Below are positions 24,801 to 37,317 of a stretch of 64,000 nt of DNA, in pieces. Position numbers and translations under genes: made by a program. Positions within the stretch are counted from its first letter, which is position 1. Each line of letters begins with the position of its first letter. The notes under the pieces are model-generated. The model searched no databases. It had not been told where the DNA came from and was given only the letters and a program-made list of their open reading frames with translations. Source of the DNA: Xiphias gladius (lineage: Eukaryota; Chordata; Actinopteri; Istiophoriformes; Xiphiidae). The stretch lies in assembly GCF_016859285.1 (NCBI RefSeq), contig NC_053418.1, positions 8,207,001 to 8,271,000 on the forward strand, in the 5' to 3' direction.

Positions 24801-26322
24801 CTATATATTTGGGCCTATAAAAAAACAAAGAGAAAAAAAATACATATGTAAATACCCTTTATTTTGTTAGCTTTAATATTGTTCAATCTAATCATTTTCG
24901 GCTTGATAAGTACGAAAATCTACAAACATATTAGCTGATCTTGTGAACTGATTTTGTTGAGGTAATTTTTTTTTTTTTTTTTTTTAACATGTATAAGCAA
25001 GTATGAAAAAACATAGAGCAAGAACTGTAACAATTGTTTAGCCTAACACATCAACAACAACAATTAGAGAAGCTTAGAGCTGCACCGATTATTCGGTTAC
25101 GGAGACAGAAACCTCCCGAACAATGTTCAGGCAGGCACATAAACATTCAGCCAAAATACGGACAGCAAACCAAACATAAACATTTAACTATTTTTTTGGG
25201 GTGTTTTTCCTCTTTGATACATACATACAAAAATGTAGTCAAACAATTATCTGAAGTTACTATAAGGATTTTACTGTAAAATTAAGTGGATATCTTCCAA
25301 AATTTTAGTGTGAAATTCCCTGATTCTGTTTCCTCGGACAGTGTGTGCCAGATATAGTTTAATGGGACTTTTGCAGGTCCCTGAGGGACTGTGGCCACTA
25401 GGCAAATATATTCGGTTTCACTTGAAGGCAGCACAAGGACCCAAAAGCTCAGCCAGTCACCCCACTGGATGGTGTCACATGTCTATTTGGTAACTGGCTG
25501 TCATTGGTGACTATTGATTTAGATGTGAGGTGATTGGCTCCACTGTCACACCACAAAAACCTCCACAAAAAAGCTTTTCGTTGCAACTGTTCAACATCAT
25601 AGTTAACAATGTAGTATCAGGAGAGATAAATAAGCTGATTAATAAACTGCAACCCCTCTGTGGCTCTATTAACTACGCTCTGGAAACTTGCTTTCTCTTA
25701 GGTAACATGCAGTGGCAGTGACCTTTGGCTGCTCTTTCACAGTTTCACACGTGTTTAATCACCAATAAATCAGCAATCCGGTAAATAGGTAAAGCTGGGA
25801 TGTGTTTCTGATACCGGTTGTGTCTTCAGTTGAGGAGAGAGAGGAGTTCTGGGTAAGCATCGGGGCTCTCAGAGAAGCAGAGAAATCGAATGTATTTGGG
25901 TAAGATCTCGACAGCCTGTCTGTGCCTGTGCATCTAACAAACACCGAGTACTTCAGCAGGAAATGAGTACTGGGTAAACTGCGATGAGCCGTGAGAAATG
26001 CGGTGGAGAAATGCACACTCCAAACAACAATTTTTTCGAAAATGTCTCACTCCATGCGTATTATAGTGCGTAGATTCAACACTGCCCCCTATTGCACACA
26101 TTAACATCACGTACAAGTAGCCTGGCTGACATCTGCACAAGCACAGATTACCTGTGTAAGTGCGTAGATTCACAGACGGAAAAGCATTTTTAGGCCTTAG
26201 TAGACAATGGACTGAATCCCACTGTTGGGCCTCTTTTTCCCAACAGGCAAAAGAGGACAGACCAGCACAATATCAGCCTAAATAACTGAATAAGGAAAAA
26301 AAATTTTGCAAGAAACAGTAAA

Positions 26323-26324
<2 letters not shown>

Positions 26325-26356
<32 letters not shown>
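26325..26356 (+). repeat. (TG)n microsatellite
   Basis: About 15 GT units ending in GCGCAC. Confidence 0.95.
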
Positions 26357-26358
<2 letters not shown>

Positions 26359-26889
26359 ACACTTTTGCACCTTTTGTAGCCGATCAGCACCTTTCCAGAC
26401 TGCCTGTTCACAAAGGATCCTGTAGCTGAATTTAGTGGAATCTGACCAGAATTGCTTTACTGCCGTAGAAAGGTAAAGCTCCTCTAATGGTCCCTAAAAC
26501 AAGAACCAAATAAAAGAAACAGGAGACAACAGCGAACCTTTGAAACGCCAACAAAACAGCCCCAGCGGATTCTGGGCGGTTCAGAAAAAGGAGTGTTTAA
26601 CCCAGAATCGTATTGTAACACTTTTAAATACCTATATAAAACAAGGGTGCTGTCTGTAAAGGATGCAGTCAGAAACAGTTGCAACTGTTGTGCTATACAA
26701 TTTTAGCTTAATTTCTTGAGAAATTGTGAAGAAGCTAAACCAAGGGGCACAAACATTTTGACATCCAGTGAACTGACTGCATCAGTCCAGTTAAGCTAGA
26801 AAAATGTGACAAAGATAATTATATTTCAGCAGCTCGTGAACGTCACGAGAACCGTCTGACTGGTTTGCCCTTTTTGAGAAATCACATGG

Positions 26890-26894
26890 CGTGT

Positions 26895-26939
<45 letters not shown>

Positions 26940-26952
26940 TGTGTGTGTGTGA
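26890..26952 (+). repeat. (TG)n microsatellite with TC interruptions
   Basis: About 30 GT units with two CTGTG interruptions. Confidence 0.95.
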
Positions 26953-27104
26953 GTGTATATCTGTGTGTTTGTTTAAACCTGTCACTCACCGGTATTCTTA
27001 GTACTTTCTATATTTAGCCTACATTGTGCCAGGATGGTCAAGGGTGAACCATCAGACCAGTTTTATCCACAATTTTCCTTTTTCTGTGTTTGATTGTTTG
27101 ACTT

Positions 27105-27213
<109 letters not shown>

Positions 27214-27315
27214 ACATCCATGCTCACATATACCAGGATGGGCAGACTGCTCTCATCTCAGAACAAACTATAAATTAACAATGAGTGCACACTGTCCAAA
27301 TGCCCAGCGTGGCCT

Positions 27316-30300
27316 TTAGGACGCAGATGAAAGAAAGTGCATCTCTGCTCCTCGTTTGGGTGCCTGGCGATCCATTTCTCCCCCTTCCTCTGTCTCGATG
27401 TTTCCCACCCGGACTCTCCTCCTGGTACGCCACAGAAATATGGCGGGGAATGCTTGCTTGAAGGCCTTCCTGAAGTTGTTGCCCATGAAGGCGTAAACCA
27501 GGGGGTTGACAGAGGAGTTGGAGTAAGACATGCAGTGACCCCAGATCTTCAGCTGTGGATGCAAAGTTAAGACAGACATTTTTCCCCATTCCGTTTCAAT
27601 TTTTTCTTTAAATGATATCATTGATGCTACTTAATACAGAAACACAGGACTCTCCCGGATAATGTCACGATCCCATAGGTTTATGTCAAGGTCACCTGTT
27701 TTAATTATCTCAGCTTTGTTTGTGTGAAATCATGTTTTTTTTCCCGTCTTTGTGGCATGGCAGATGGCTCAAAGTACTACAATACCCATAAGCCCCAGAC
27801 GCTGTGGCTATGGAGAAGAAGCTGGTCAGGTGCATCCCCAAGTGATTATTTTGATGGACATCGGAGATCCTGATACCACTGAATAGATAATATCTGATTG
27901 TAACAAGATGATGTCTGTGTGCTTAGAGTTGACCGAGTTATGGCTCTGAGAAGAAGCGGTTCTAAGTTTGTGGTAAATTGTGTCAGTTAGGTGAAAGTCC
28001 AGGAGCCTGTTGGGGGGTCAAACATTACTGTAAAAAATTCAGATTATCTGTGCATATCCAAATAATGCGTCTGTATCCGGTTACACCCCTACTACCTGCC
28101 TGCCTCCAACACGTTGAGGCTCATTTAATCAGTCATCATGGAAGAGTCACCTTGTATAGAACGTAACTGCGGAGGCCAAAAGCTTGCAGGAGGATGCAGA
28201 CCTGGATGGGGCCCCAGCAGATGAGAAACAGGGCCACCATCACCACCACCATCAGGGAGACTCGCGCCCGCACTGCTGCTGCTCGCCTGGCCTGGGCCTG
28301 AAACTGGAGTTAGGGAGGCTCTGTAATGTCTCTGCAATGATCAGAAAAATATTCGGTTCTCTCCGGATTTAATTTAAAGTGAAAAATAAGTTTTGCGAGT
28401 GAACGTAACCCCATGTCTTTCTCTTACTTGGTAGCTACTGTCGACGGGATTCACGCTGGGTTGGCCCATGCGCTTGAGCATGAAGGCGTAACAGGCGGTG
28501 ATGGTGAGCAGGGGCAGCAAGTAGACGGCCAAGAAGCTGTAGATGATGAAGGCCTTCTGGAGGCGAGCCGAGGGGAAGACCTCGCTGCAGTACGTCTGAG
28601 GACCAAACCAGTATCCTGCCTCCAGACGCTGGTACACGGCTACGGGGGTCGACAGCAACAAGGAGCCTGGAGAGGACAGGGGACTGTGGCTGTGTGACTC
28701 AGAGGATGATGTTCATAGTAAATTCCACCTGCTGCCACTAGACGCAGGCACCAAATCAAAAAACAGACAACGCAGACAGCAATTGAGAAATCTCCGACTG
28801 AATCACAAAGTCAATACCTTTTTTAGGGTTTTAGTATCTAGTTTCACTTGTTCTAATGCGTGATGTGTTGGCGATTTTAAAAAACATTCTTCCATTAAGA
28901 AAATATCATGTCTTAAACAGATTTAAGTATGTTAAGGGCATGTTTCTGTGATTGACAGGTGTCTCAGCCTATCACACTGAGCTGCAGGATGGCGGTTGCT
29001 GCTTGAACGTCCAAGCTACATCTGTTCTATCCCGTGCCAGAATTTTCATCATGAGACTCCAGACAACTGACAAGACGGAAGCTAGAGTTAAACCCGAATT
29101 GAAGCGGGTTCAAAATACCCTTTCAGGAACTAAGACAAGTTCAACCCCCCCTAAAGTTTCTGCTTAATGGTAAGGCCAAAAAAGCCAAAAGAAAGAACAG
29201 CAAAAGGAGAAATTTGCGCTATAACCTATCCAAAATTATTTTTTTAAATTCTCTGTGTTATTGGGCTTTTTTCCAAAACATGTAGATGATGTTCTGTTGG
29301 ATTAATAATAAAAAAAATAAAAAAAATCCCAAATTTTTCAGTTGCAGAAAGAATGGCTGGTTTGATTTGAATGAACTGTTTTATGGTTTGTTTGTTTTTT
29401 ATCACATCAACAAAGTCAGCCAAATCAGCTGCTTCGGGTTTTCTGGCTTCATTTTCATCCAACAAGTAATTAACATCAAAGGGAGGGTCACTGAGAGGGA
29501 AACAGAAGCAATTAGTTGCCACCACTGCCTCATTACCAATGCGTGTGTCGGGTTTTGAATGCGTTGTTATTTTTTTGTGATACCTATCCAGATAGACACA
29601 GAGATGGCCAGAGCCATGCGGGGAGTGCGGTGCCGCAGTGACTGCAGAGGGTAGACAGTCACGTAGCAGCGGTCCACGCTCATCGCCGACAGAGTGATAC
29701 ATGTTGCCTGAGCAGTCACCTGAAACACACACACACAGGTGGGTCAATTTGTTTCGGTTTTCTTTGACACACATTTTCAAGTTGGCTCTATGTTTTGTGC
29801 TTTGTAGAGTCTGATAATGTACTAACAGCATATAGTATAATAACAGCTTTAAGCATAGCATTTTGCTTAAAATGAAATACCTTTTTTACATTTTGTGCCT
29901 GTTATTACATTGATTTTGGAGGCAAATGTTTCAATGAAAAAGATAATAGCTTGCATTTGCTATTACATCATACACAACTTCTTTATGTCATTCACCTAAC
30001 ATTTTATATTAGATTATTGTCGGCAGGTTACTACATCATAAGTTTTTACTACATTTTTTTATGACATTATCAGTGTCTACATGCTTTTCAGCTACAAACG
30101 ATAATTGGAACTAGTTGTTTGAATCCTTGTTTAAGAATTGTAATTTTAATAAATCACATTTACTTCGTAAGTATTTGGTTGGCTGCACATCTAGAAGTGG
30201 TTATTCTTCACATAGTACAATGTCCATAATGCTACAATGTCTAACGGGACTATTTTTAAAATTACAATTGCAGTACTACAGCATGGTATTTTGGTCACCA

Positions 30301-31555
30301 TGCCATGATATCACTGTGGCACTGTATGGTAACCCTTGCCATCTCAGCAGTGGCTCTGATGCCAGCTACAGTGCCATTTTTAATGGCACTACCATTGTAA
30401 TTTTCCCAGCAATTCCATGCCCGTTTGTTTGCCCGTTTTATGTATGTGTATCTCACCTGCTGAAGGTAGCTCACCAATCGGCACATAAACTCTCCAAAGA
30501 CCCAGCTGGGCAGCGGGTACAGTGTGGCAGTGAAGGGCACGCAGCAGACCAGAAACAAGATATCGGTCGTGGCCAGGTTTACTAGAAGAGAACAAGAACA
30601 GTGCTTCCTAAAGGGGGAGATGTAAATCCAGATGTGTCAACGTGAGATGCATTCAAGGGGGCAAAAATACCATAAGTAAGTGTATCGGTACCAATAACAC
30701 TGGCAGGTGCTGAGGTTTCTGCCTTTCAAAATTCTCCCACTAACCTGTTCTCACTTTTGGACTACTCATCCGTTGTAATTTTAAGGTTTTTAGTGCCAAA
30801 TGTGACTTAATTTTTGTGTTAATTACAAGCCATCATTGCTGTCACTGGCACTGTCATTTGATATTTTTTAACTGTCTCATTGTTTTGTTTTTTATTATAC
30901 GTGCCCGGGACCGGATTCTCCTGGTGAATGACATTAAACGGCTCGCTTGGACAGGAGCAGCTGAGCAGAACAGCAGGGTTGTTGGTTGTGACTCATATTG
31001 ATATCAGTCGTATAAAACGTCAAACAACTTTTCACTTAATGCAACTGTCACAAAGAATACTACGCAATGACCGACTCGCTTGGACAGGAGCAGCTGAGCA
31101 GAACAGCAGGGTTGTTGGTTGTGACTCATATTGATATCAGTCGTATAAAACGTCAAACAACTTTTCACTTAATGCAACTGTCACAAAGAATACTACGCAA
31201 TGACCGACCGCAGTAAATCAGAAAGTGGATGAAAGAGTCCCCTCACCCATGTTTTCTCTTTCTACTTTGGAAAGTAGTTTCCTATGGGAATTTCCTTTTT
31301 GTACCTCGTTACTGCTCATTGCTCCTAGGAAACGTTACCTATGTAAAAGTTGGTGACGGTCTTCATCTGCTGGTGTTTGGTGATGACATGGATGACCAGC
31401 GAGTTCCCGACCAGGCCGACCAGCATGATGAGGGCGAAGAAAGTGGGGACCAGCCAGGCATCGACCAACACCGGTGGCCCCTGTCCCTCCAGAGCTGCGG
31501 ACTCGTTGCACACAGACCCGCAGTCGGGACCGTGATTTGTTGCCGATTCCACCAT
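27316..31555 (-). CDS. kiss1r: Kisspeptin receptor (GPR54 family)
   Basis: A class A Gq-coupled receptor for kisspeptins, in the plasma membrane, controlling reproductive neuroendocrine output. Six exons: 31339-31555, 30457-30581, 29584-29719, 28428-28666, 28151-28297 (or from 28303) and 27316-27552. Phases close at 366 aa, or 368 with the upstream acceptor, which better matches the family spacing before VRARV. Seen: an N-glycosylation sequon N17ES, TM1 with GLVGNSLV (N51), TNFYI..NLATTDI in TM2, TM3 ending MSVDRC (D130-R131), CWGPIQV in TM6 and [12 protein letters not shown] in TM7. These mirror human KISS1R ([25 protein letters not shown]). The start ATG 31555 is preceded by in-frame GTG codons only. 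It differs from the usual percomorph Kissr2 sequence as I remember it, so the paralogue is unsettled. Confidence 0.93.
30942..31207 (+). repeat. Perfect 133-bp tandem duplication
   Basis: Copies at 30942-31074 and 31075-31207 are identical by eye across all 133 bases. Both start CTCGCTTGGACAGGAGC and end CAATGACCGA. They lie in the first intron of the kisspeptin receptor. Identity implies a very recent duplication or an assembly artefact. Confidence 0.93.
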
Positions 31556-34125
31556 CACCTTCACAAGTCGAGTCCAGGAATATTTCTGTGATACATGTAG
31601 AGCATAGCTGAGTTTGCGGTGTCAGGTCGCTACCATGCAAATGTATCACAAAAAATAACATCGACGTACAAAAAAACAACAACAACAAAAACCGGTACAA
31701 TATGTACATAACGTATCATTTCTCTTGAAGTTATTTAAATGAAACCCTGATAATTTGGATTTATAAGACAAAGCCAAATCAAATACTTAAGCATAATAAA
31801 TAAACTTTTTTATGTATAATAAGCTCCTCTTACCCGTGTTGTGCCTGTTTGCGTCTGCAGCGTTCCCCCCTCTGCTCACTAAAGCAAGGTTTAGTCCTGT
31901 GCTTGTCAGTGATGGGCTGCCTGTTTTATTCTCTGCAGGTCTGAGATGAAAGCACTGTTATAGACCGCCGTAGCCGGGGAGGGGAGGGGGGGTGTTTGGA
32001 GGAGGCTGGAGTCATTCTGCTTTGTGAGCGAATTATGTGAGTGAACGGCCAAGAGGCTGAAGCGGTAGGAGGCTTTAAACAAAACCTCCATCATCACCTG
32101 TCATTACCCAGGACTGCGTGCCCTGTAAAACGACTGCAGTTGGATTCGAATAAAAGTTCTTTTATTTCCTCATCAAGTTGAGAGGTTGGGAACTGCAGCG
32201 GAACCTAGGTAAAACATTCGTTTCTCCCACGTGTTTTTTTTTTTATTAACACTGAGCAGTAACAGTTGATTCACTGCACAAACAGGGAAGGCCTAATGGC
32301 TGCAATCCAAAATGAAATGAATGAATCACAGAGGCAGCCGGTGGTTGCGGTGACAGTACACCTTGATCTCCTGCCACTGCCGGCGCAAACTAAACACTTT
32401 TTAAAGCTATCATTACGCCCTTCATGACCCCGGCTGCAAAGGAGCAAGTGGCAAACCTTGCCAGTTTTGAAGAGTGATACGCATAAAGTGTTTGAGTACA
32501 AAGTAGATGTTTGTTGTTTTCACAACATAATATCCTGGCCATCAAACTCGTCCAGATCATTTGAATTTTTTTTGCCTAAGATTAAATAAAAGATAACAGG
32601 TATCGTAGAGGGACTATGCTTGTGTGTGCAAGTAAGCCCTGTTCGATATGTCATATTGTTGGATCCCAAAGCAAACGCTTGGTTTTTCTAAATGCATAAT
32701 TGCGAAAGAGAAAGAACTTCCATTTTCTTTCTGTACATAGAACATGGTCAGACAGTGGAAAATGTGCTTGCTGATGGTGTGGACATTATTTTTTGTCATT
32801 TTCGAAAATACGATTTCTTAAAGAAATGTAAGTTAACGTGTGTCTCTTGTTTGTTTGTGTCTTTGTAATCACTGCGACAATGATCACTCTGTCACAGGTT
32901 TAAAAAAAAGAAAAAAAAAAAACCCCTCTTTGCCGGTTTCAGTTCAATTTTATCTTCTCTGTGTCTTTGACTTTCTTTAAAGTCAAAGAGGTGGATTCAG
33001 ATGAGTTGCGACGAGCTACCAGGCGCCTGAGAGTGACTGGGAACTCCATATTTCTTTGATGCCCCTAAAAACAGCTTCCTCTGTAGGTCCGTCAAGTCCT
33101 CAAAGAACCATGCGTTAGTTGGCCCTGGATTATGATCATGAATGAAACGTTGAGCATTCTTCTACTAGTCAGTATGACTATATATCAGTATTAATAACAT
33201 GATAAATGTATTGATGCCTGAACAAATTTTGTCTTTTTCCATGCTCCATAGTGTGTGAGGACACAAGGCCAGAGAAGCCAAGCCAAATTACTCATCTCTT
33301 TTTGTTTTGCCATGATCACCAAACATTTTTGTGCTCCACATAACAGGCTTTGCTTTCTCCCGAATGAAAGTCAATCATTTTATGACCGCAAGAAAAAGGG
33401 TCTGTCATCGTGTTAAGAGCACCTCAAACGTCTTTGCTTACTCAAGATCACGAAACAATTTATAGCCCATAGCTTACTGCATATTCAGATCACAAGGTAA
33501 TTTTCTAAATGATGAGCTCACAAATTACCAAATTAGTCTCCTTTACCCATCCCCTCTATGTCAGAGTACGGGGTCTTTTATTGTGGCCGAACAGGGCTGA
33601 ACTCTATGGCAAGCCATAAAATGTGTTAGTAGTTGTTGTTTTCTTTTCCTATTATCATGCATCAGTTACAACTTACACTCAATAAAGGTTTATGAGTTGT
33701 ACCTAATAGCTGTATCGATGATAATGAATCCTTTAGTAAAGCTTTGCAGATCAGTAATAAAACATTAATAGTGCGGACGGTTAGAGCTTGGATTAGTCAT
33801 TTGAGGGGTTATATATATTATAGAGCTGGATAAAACAAAAAAAAAGCGAGGAGGATAAACACTGACATTAGCGACGTCTCACAACCTGTCAAACATTAAT
33901 AAATGCAACATAAAAAAAAACATCAGTTACAACTTACAAACCAATCATTTAACATTATTGTCTAATGTTCATTATAAGGTATGAAACTACACTACGAGAC
34001 TGCACGAGAAATCCCAGCAGAACAAAAGGTATGCCTTCAGCAAAACCCAAATCAAGAGTTACTTTCAGCCTATGTGTGGCGGGAGAACAAAAAGGGACGC
34101 TCATGCATTTGTGAATGAAGACTAA
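31556..34125. other. Spacer upstream of the receptor, nothing coding
   Basis: Presumed 5' flank of the kisspeptin receptor, then AT-rich sequence. An 11-bp perfect hairpin stem lies at 32964-32989. A G-rich tract (GGGGAGGGGAGG) is near 31977-31992. No gene or repeat family was recognised. Confidence 0.45.
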
Positions 34126-35924
34126 TTATCCAACTAACTGACCAGGTTGGGGAGACCCTTTGGGTGTCATCCACTGTGGTTCCCAGGACAGCTGTTTGAT
34201 CCAAGCCTGCACACCCGGGAAGTGCGGATGCATCTCTTGCTTTTTGAGTCGTTCTCCAACAGTGAACATTGAGTCAGAGGGCAGCATCTTGGATTTATCC
34301 ACCAGGTGTGAAAGGGCGACAGGATGTGAGGATGGTAAGCTGGGCTGCAGTTGTCGCTCCCGAGATGAGGCCAGTGCAGCGTTTGGGGCAGGGACAGGGA
34401 CCCAGGCAGATAAGCTTTCACTCAGGTGATCCCACCTCTTAAACCGACACTCGGACAACTGGCTTATGTTTTCAGGGAGAGCGACTCTGGATCTAAAGGC
34501 GCCATGAGTTTTAGAAGGGCCTGTCCCTGTGTTCTTTAGGATGGAGAGGGTGGTGCTGATGTTTCGAGGGTCAATACGTGTGGCGTCACGAGGTGGTGAT
34601 TTCCTTTCGGCTAATGTCTTTAACAACTCTGAGATCTGAGAAAAATAGCAGAGGGGGAGTTTCACAGAAACTGACACAAAGATCGAATACGTTTTCCAGG
34701 TTCTTACTAAAAACCACATCCTTCAGTGATTGACAGTTGCTTCTGTGAACCCCATACACTACATCGTGATATGAATCAATTTCCTTAGGCTACACTTGGC
34801 CTTATATTCTAAGTAAACATACTGTACACTTTATCACACAAATAGCCAAACTAAAATCAAAAGAAAGTAGCCTACAGGAGGAAAATGCTGCTGCTACTAA
34901 TTCATGAGGAAGCAAAATGTTCTATGGGAAAAACATGAACATTTGCGAAGAGTCATCGGGGCTGGTTCAAACCTGTAGCTTTCCCAAAGACAATAAATTT
35001 AAAGCTGCACAAATAAACATTTTATGTGAGCAGAATCAAATGGAACTGTGTATTGTGAATGGGGTTGCCCAGAGTGATGAACCCACGGAGAATTATCACC
35101 TAACTCTGCAGCCCCCCTCAGCTCTGCAGAGCATTTTATCATCTTTTCGCTCCGTTTCGGTTTTTCGGCCTGCAACTTTACCGTTTTGGCTCACTCTCAC
35201 CATTCTCATCACCGTCACCTCCAGACACTGCAAGCAGCTGCTATCAGCAAAGTAGTCCTGATAACCCTCCCATGCAATGGCTACCCAGCACCAAAGCTGC
35301 AGACAAAGTTAGTGAGCGTAGTGGAACTTACAGCTGCTAAAGAGCCAGAGATTTTCCTCAGGAGCAGGTGGAGACCAATAATAGAGCTAAATGGAAAGTG
35401 ATTATTGGATTACTGTACATCAGGTGGAGAATGTTGCACAGTCACACCTGATTCCAAATGAATGCCTATATTACTTAGCTGCTGATGTGAATATGTAACT
35501 GTTTGCTAAAACGTTTACCTCAACAATGTTGTTGGGTGATGTTGTATTTACAGCTTGTTCTGCTGCCAGTAAGTGCCCCAACAAATGAATTAAAGCTGTT
35601 CCATAGTTTTATGTTGTTTTTTCTAGATCATCACCATAAAACAGTTATAGTTTATATAATTTCCAAAAGCAAAGTGGAAAAAACGAAAAGTTGCATATCT
35701 GTGTCCTTCCTTCGTCCCTCGGTGATATCATCCTTAACTGACCCACAGCATTCAAGAAACAGTTAAATTGTGAAATTTTCAGTGAAAATGTAACAAAAGG
35801 CCTGTTTGTTCAGTATAAACTATTAGCAACTCTAACAATGAATACTGTATGTATAATTTTTCACTACCATAAGTCCACAGGACTCTCTGCTGTCAGAATC
35901 TCCATCCTTGTTTTCGTTGTCCAT
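34126..35924 (-). CDS. Unrecognised two-exon protein, 188 aa
   Basis: Exon 1 (35868-35924) gives an acidic start, MDNENKDGDSDSRESCGLM, then a GTAGTG donor. Exon 2 (34126-34635) follows a TTTTTCTCAG acceptor, in phase 0, to a stop. Together 188 aa. The second exon is open for 170 codons, with a basic stretch (LAERKSPPRDATRIDPRN), an S/P-rich middle and a tryptophan-bearing C terminus (VQAWIKQLSWEPQWMTPKG). I see no signal peptide, membrane segment or known domain, and it looks mostly disordered. It lies between the kisspeptin receptor and isca1. In human C9orf153 sits next to ISCA1, but I could not see similarity. A small tissue-restricted protein is plausible. Confidence 0.6.
34996..35500 (+). 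repeat. Dispersed repeat family A, copy 3
   Basis: Inside the single intron of the 188-aa gene. It shares CTCAGCTCTGCAGAGCATTT, TCGGCCTGCAACTTTACCG, TTTTGGCTCACTCTCACC, CTGCAAGCAGCTG and GGTGGAGACCAATAATAGAG with the copies at 534-1100 and 9240-9720. It gives rise to the spurious 112-codon frame at 34917-35255. Confidence 0.7.
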
Positions 35925-36347
35925 GACCCCAAAAGACCTAAAAAAAAAAAAAATTAAAAAAAAAAGCAAAGTGTCCACTTGTAATAGGAAGGTTAAAAAC
36001 CTAAAATGGAATGATTAGTATAAATCTTTCAAAATGACTGTACCTCTCTCTCCTTATGCATTAATACAAAAAGTGTTCAGAAAAGAAGTGATGATAGCTC
36101 GTTAGTTTGCTGCAGAAACCTGGACATCATGATGTAACAGTTTTAAATGTCAGTTGAGCCATCACCATGACGACTGAGATGAAGATTTGTAATGACAACT
36201 ACATCGTCTCCGTGACAACAGAGCCAACTCCATGAGAGCTGGTCCGAGTTTGTCATTACAGTTGTGATGCAATAATCATCTTGCCAGAAATCAAACTGCT
36301 GACGGCGAAACAGTGGCCCCACAATGTCATATTACTGGATTTAGCTA

Positions 36348-36353
36348 TTTATT
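36348..36353 (-). terminator. Possible isca1 polyadenylation signal
   Basis: AATAAA on the minus strand about 965 bases past the isca1 stop. Position is plausible; usage is unproven. Confidence 0.3.
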
Positions 36354-37317
36354 ATTTCATATGTACACAGACATATTGCACAGTTACAAATCTTAAGAGC
36401 ACGCAGTCTATACAAACACAAGTTCCTGGCTTTGATCAAGCAAAAAGAAACCAACATAAACCTCATGTACTCTTATGTGAGGGATACATGTTTTGTGCGT
36501 TGTTTTTTTTTTTTGTGCGTTTGTGTGGTTCAAGGGAGATTTACATTCTTTATATTTACACAGAGATAAATATTTACTTTTACTTCTCAAAGACTATACA
36601 AACTAATAAAGCAGTTTCAAGACACTCAAGCTCCTCCGCTTTTGCATACTGATGCTACGTAACACTGGATAATGGTACATTGTCTTACAGTGTGTTAATC
36701 GAACAGATGATGTTGGCCTTAACATCTGTGGATTTTGATTAATAGATTCTATCTTGAGAACAGAAAACTTCATAGTATCATGCTTCATCCTCTTAGCTTC
36801 ACCAAGTTAAAGCTGATCAACTCTTTAGCGAGCATGCCCTTGGGCAATGTTGTACCATTTCCTCCTGCATACAAGTCATGGTGAGATTTGACTGACTTCA
36901 TGACAATTATGTGCGTGTGTGTGAGAAATGGCAGACAAACACTAAACAAAAGAAACACTTTGCTTTTGAGGTCCTTCTAAAAAGGTGTTTTGTATGCGGC
37001 ACCCATAATTAAAAAAAGCAGTTGTCGACACGAGAATTATCTGAACCTAAAATCGATTATGCTGAGATCATGTTGAGGTTTTGACTACACAGGTTGCGTT
37101 GAAACCTTCCCCTAAGCATCAACATATATACTAGGGCTTCAGGAGTGTGTGTATGCGAGTGGTCCGCAGGAAGAGCAGTGGTAGGAAAGGAGGCCTGTCC
37201 ACATCTCAAAGACTTCCTCTTGTCCGACTACCTCATCAACATTCATCCCCTCAGTCTTTATGGATGGGACAAGGTTTGGGGCAGGGATGGTGTGGGAGGA
37301 TGCAGGCACCATGATGC

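Noticed and set aside
29244-29861. 205-codon minus-strand frame
   Set aside because: It crosses kisspeptin-receptor exon 3 out of frame and runs through both flanking introns; only 29584-29719 is exon, read in another frame.
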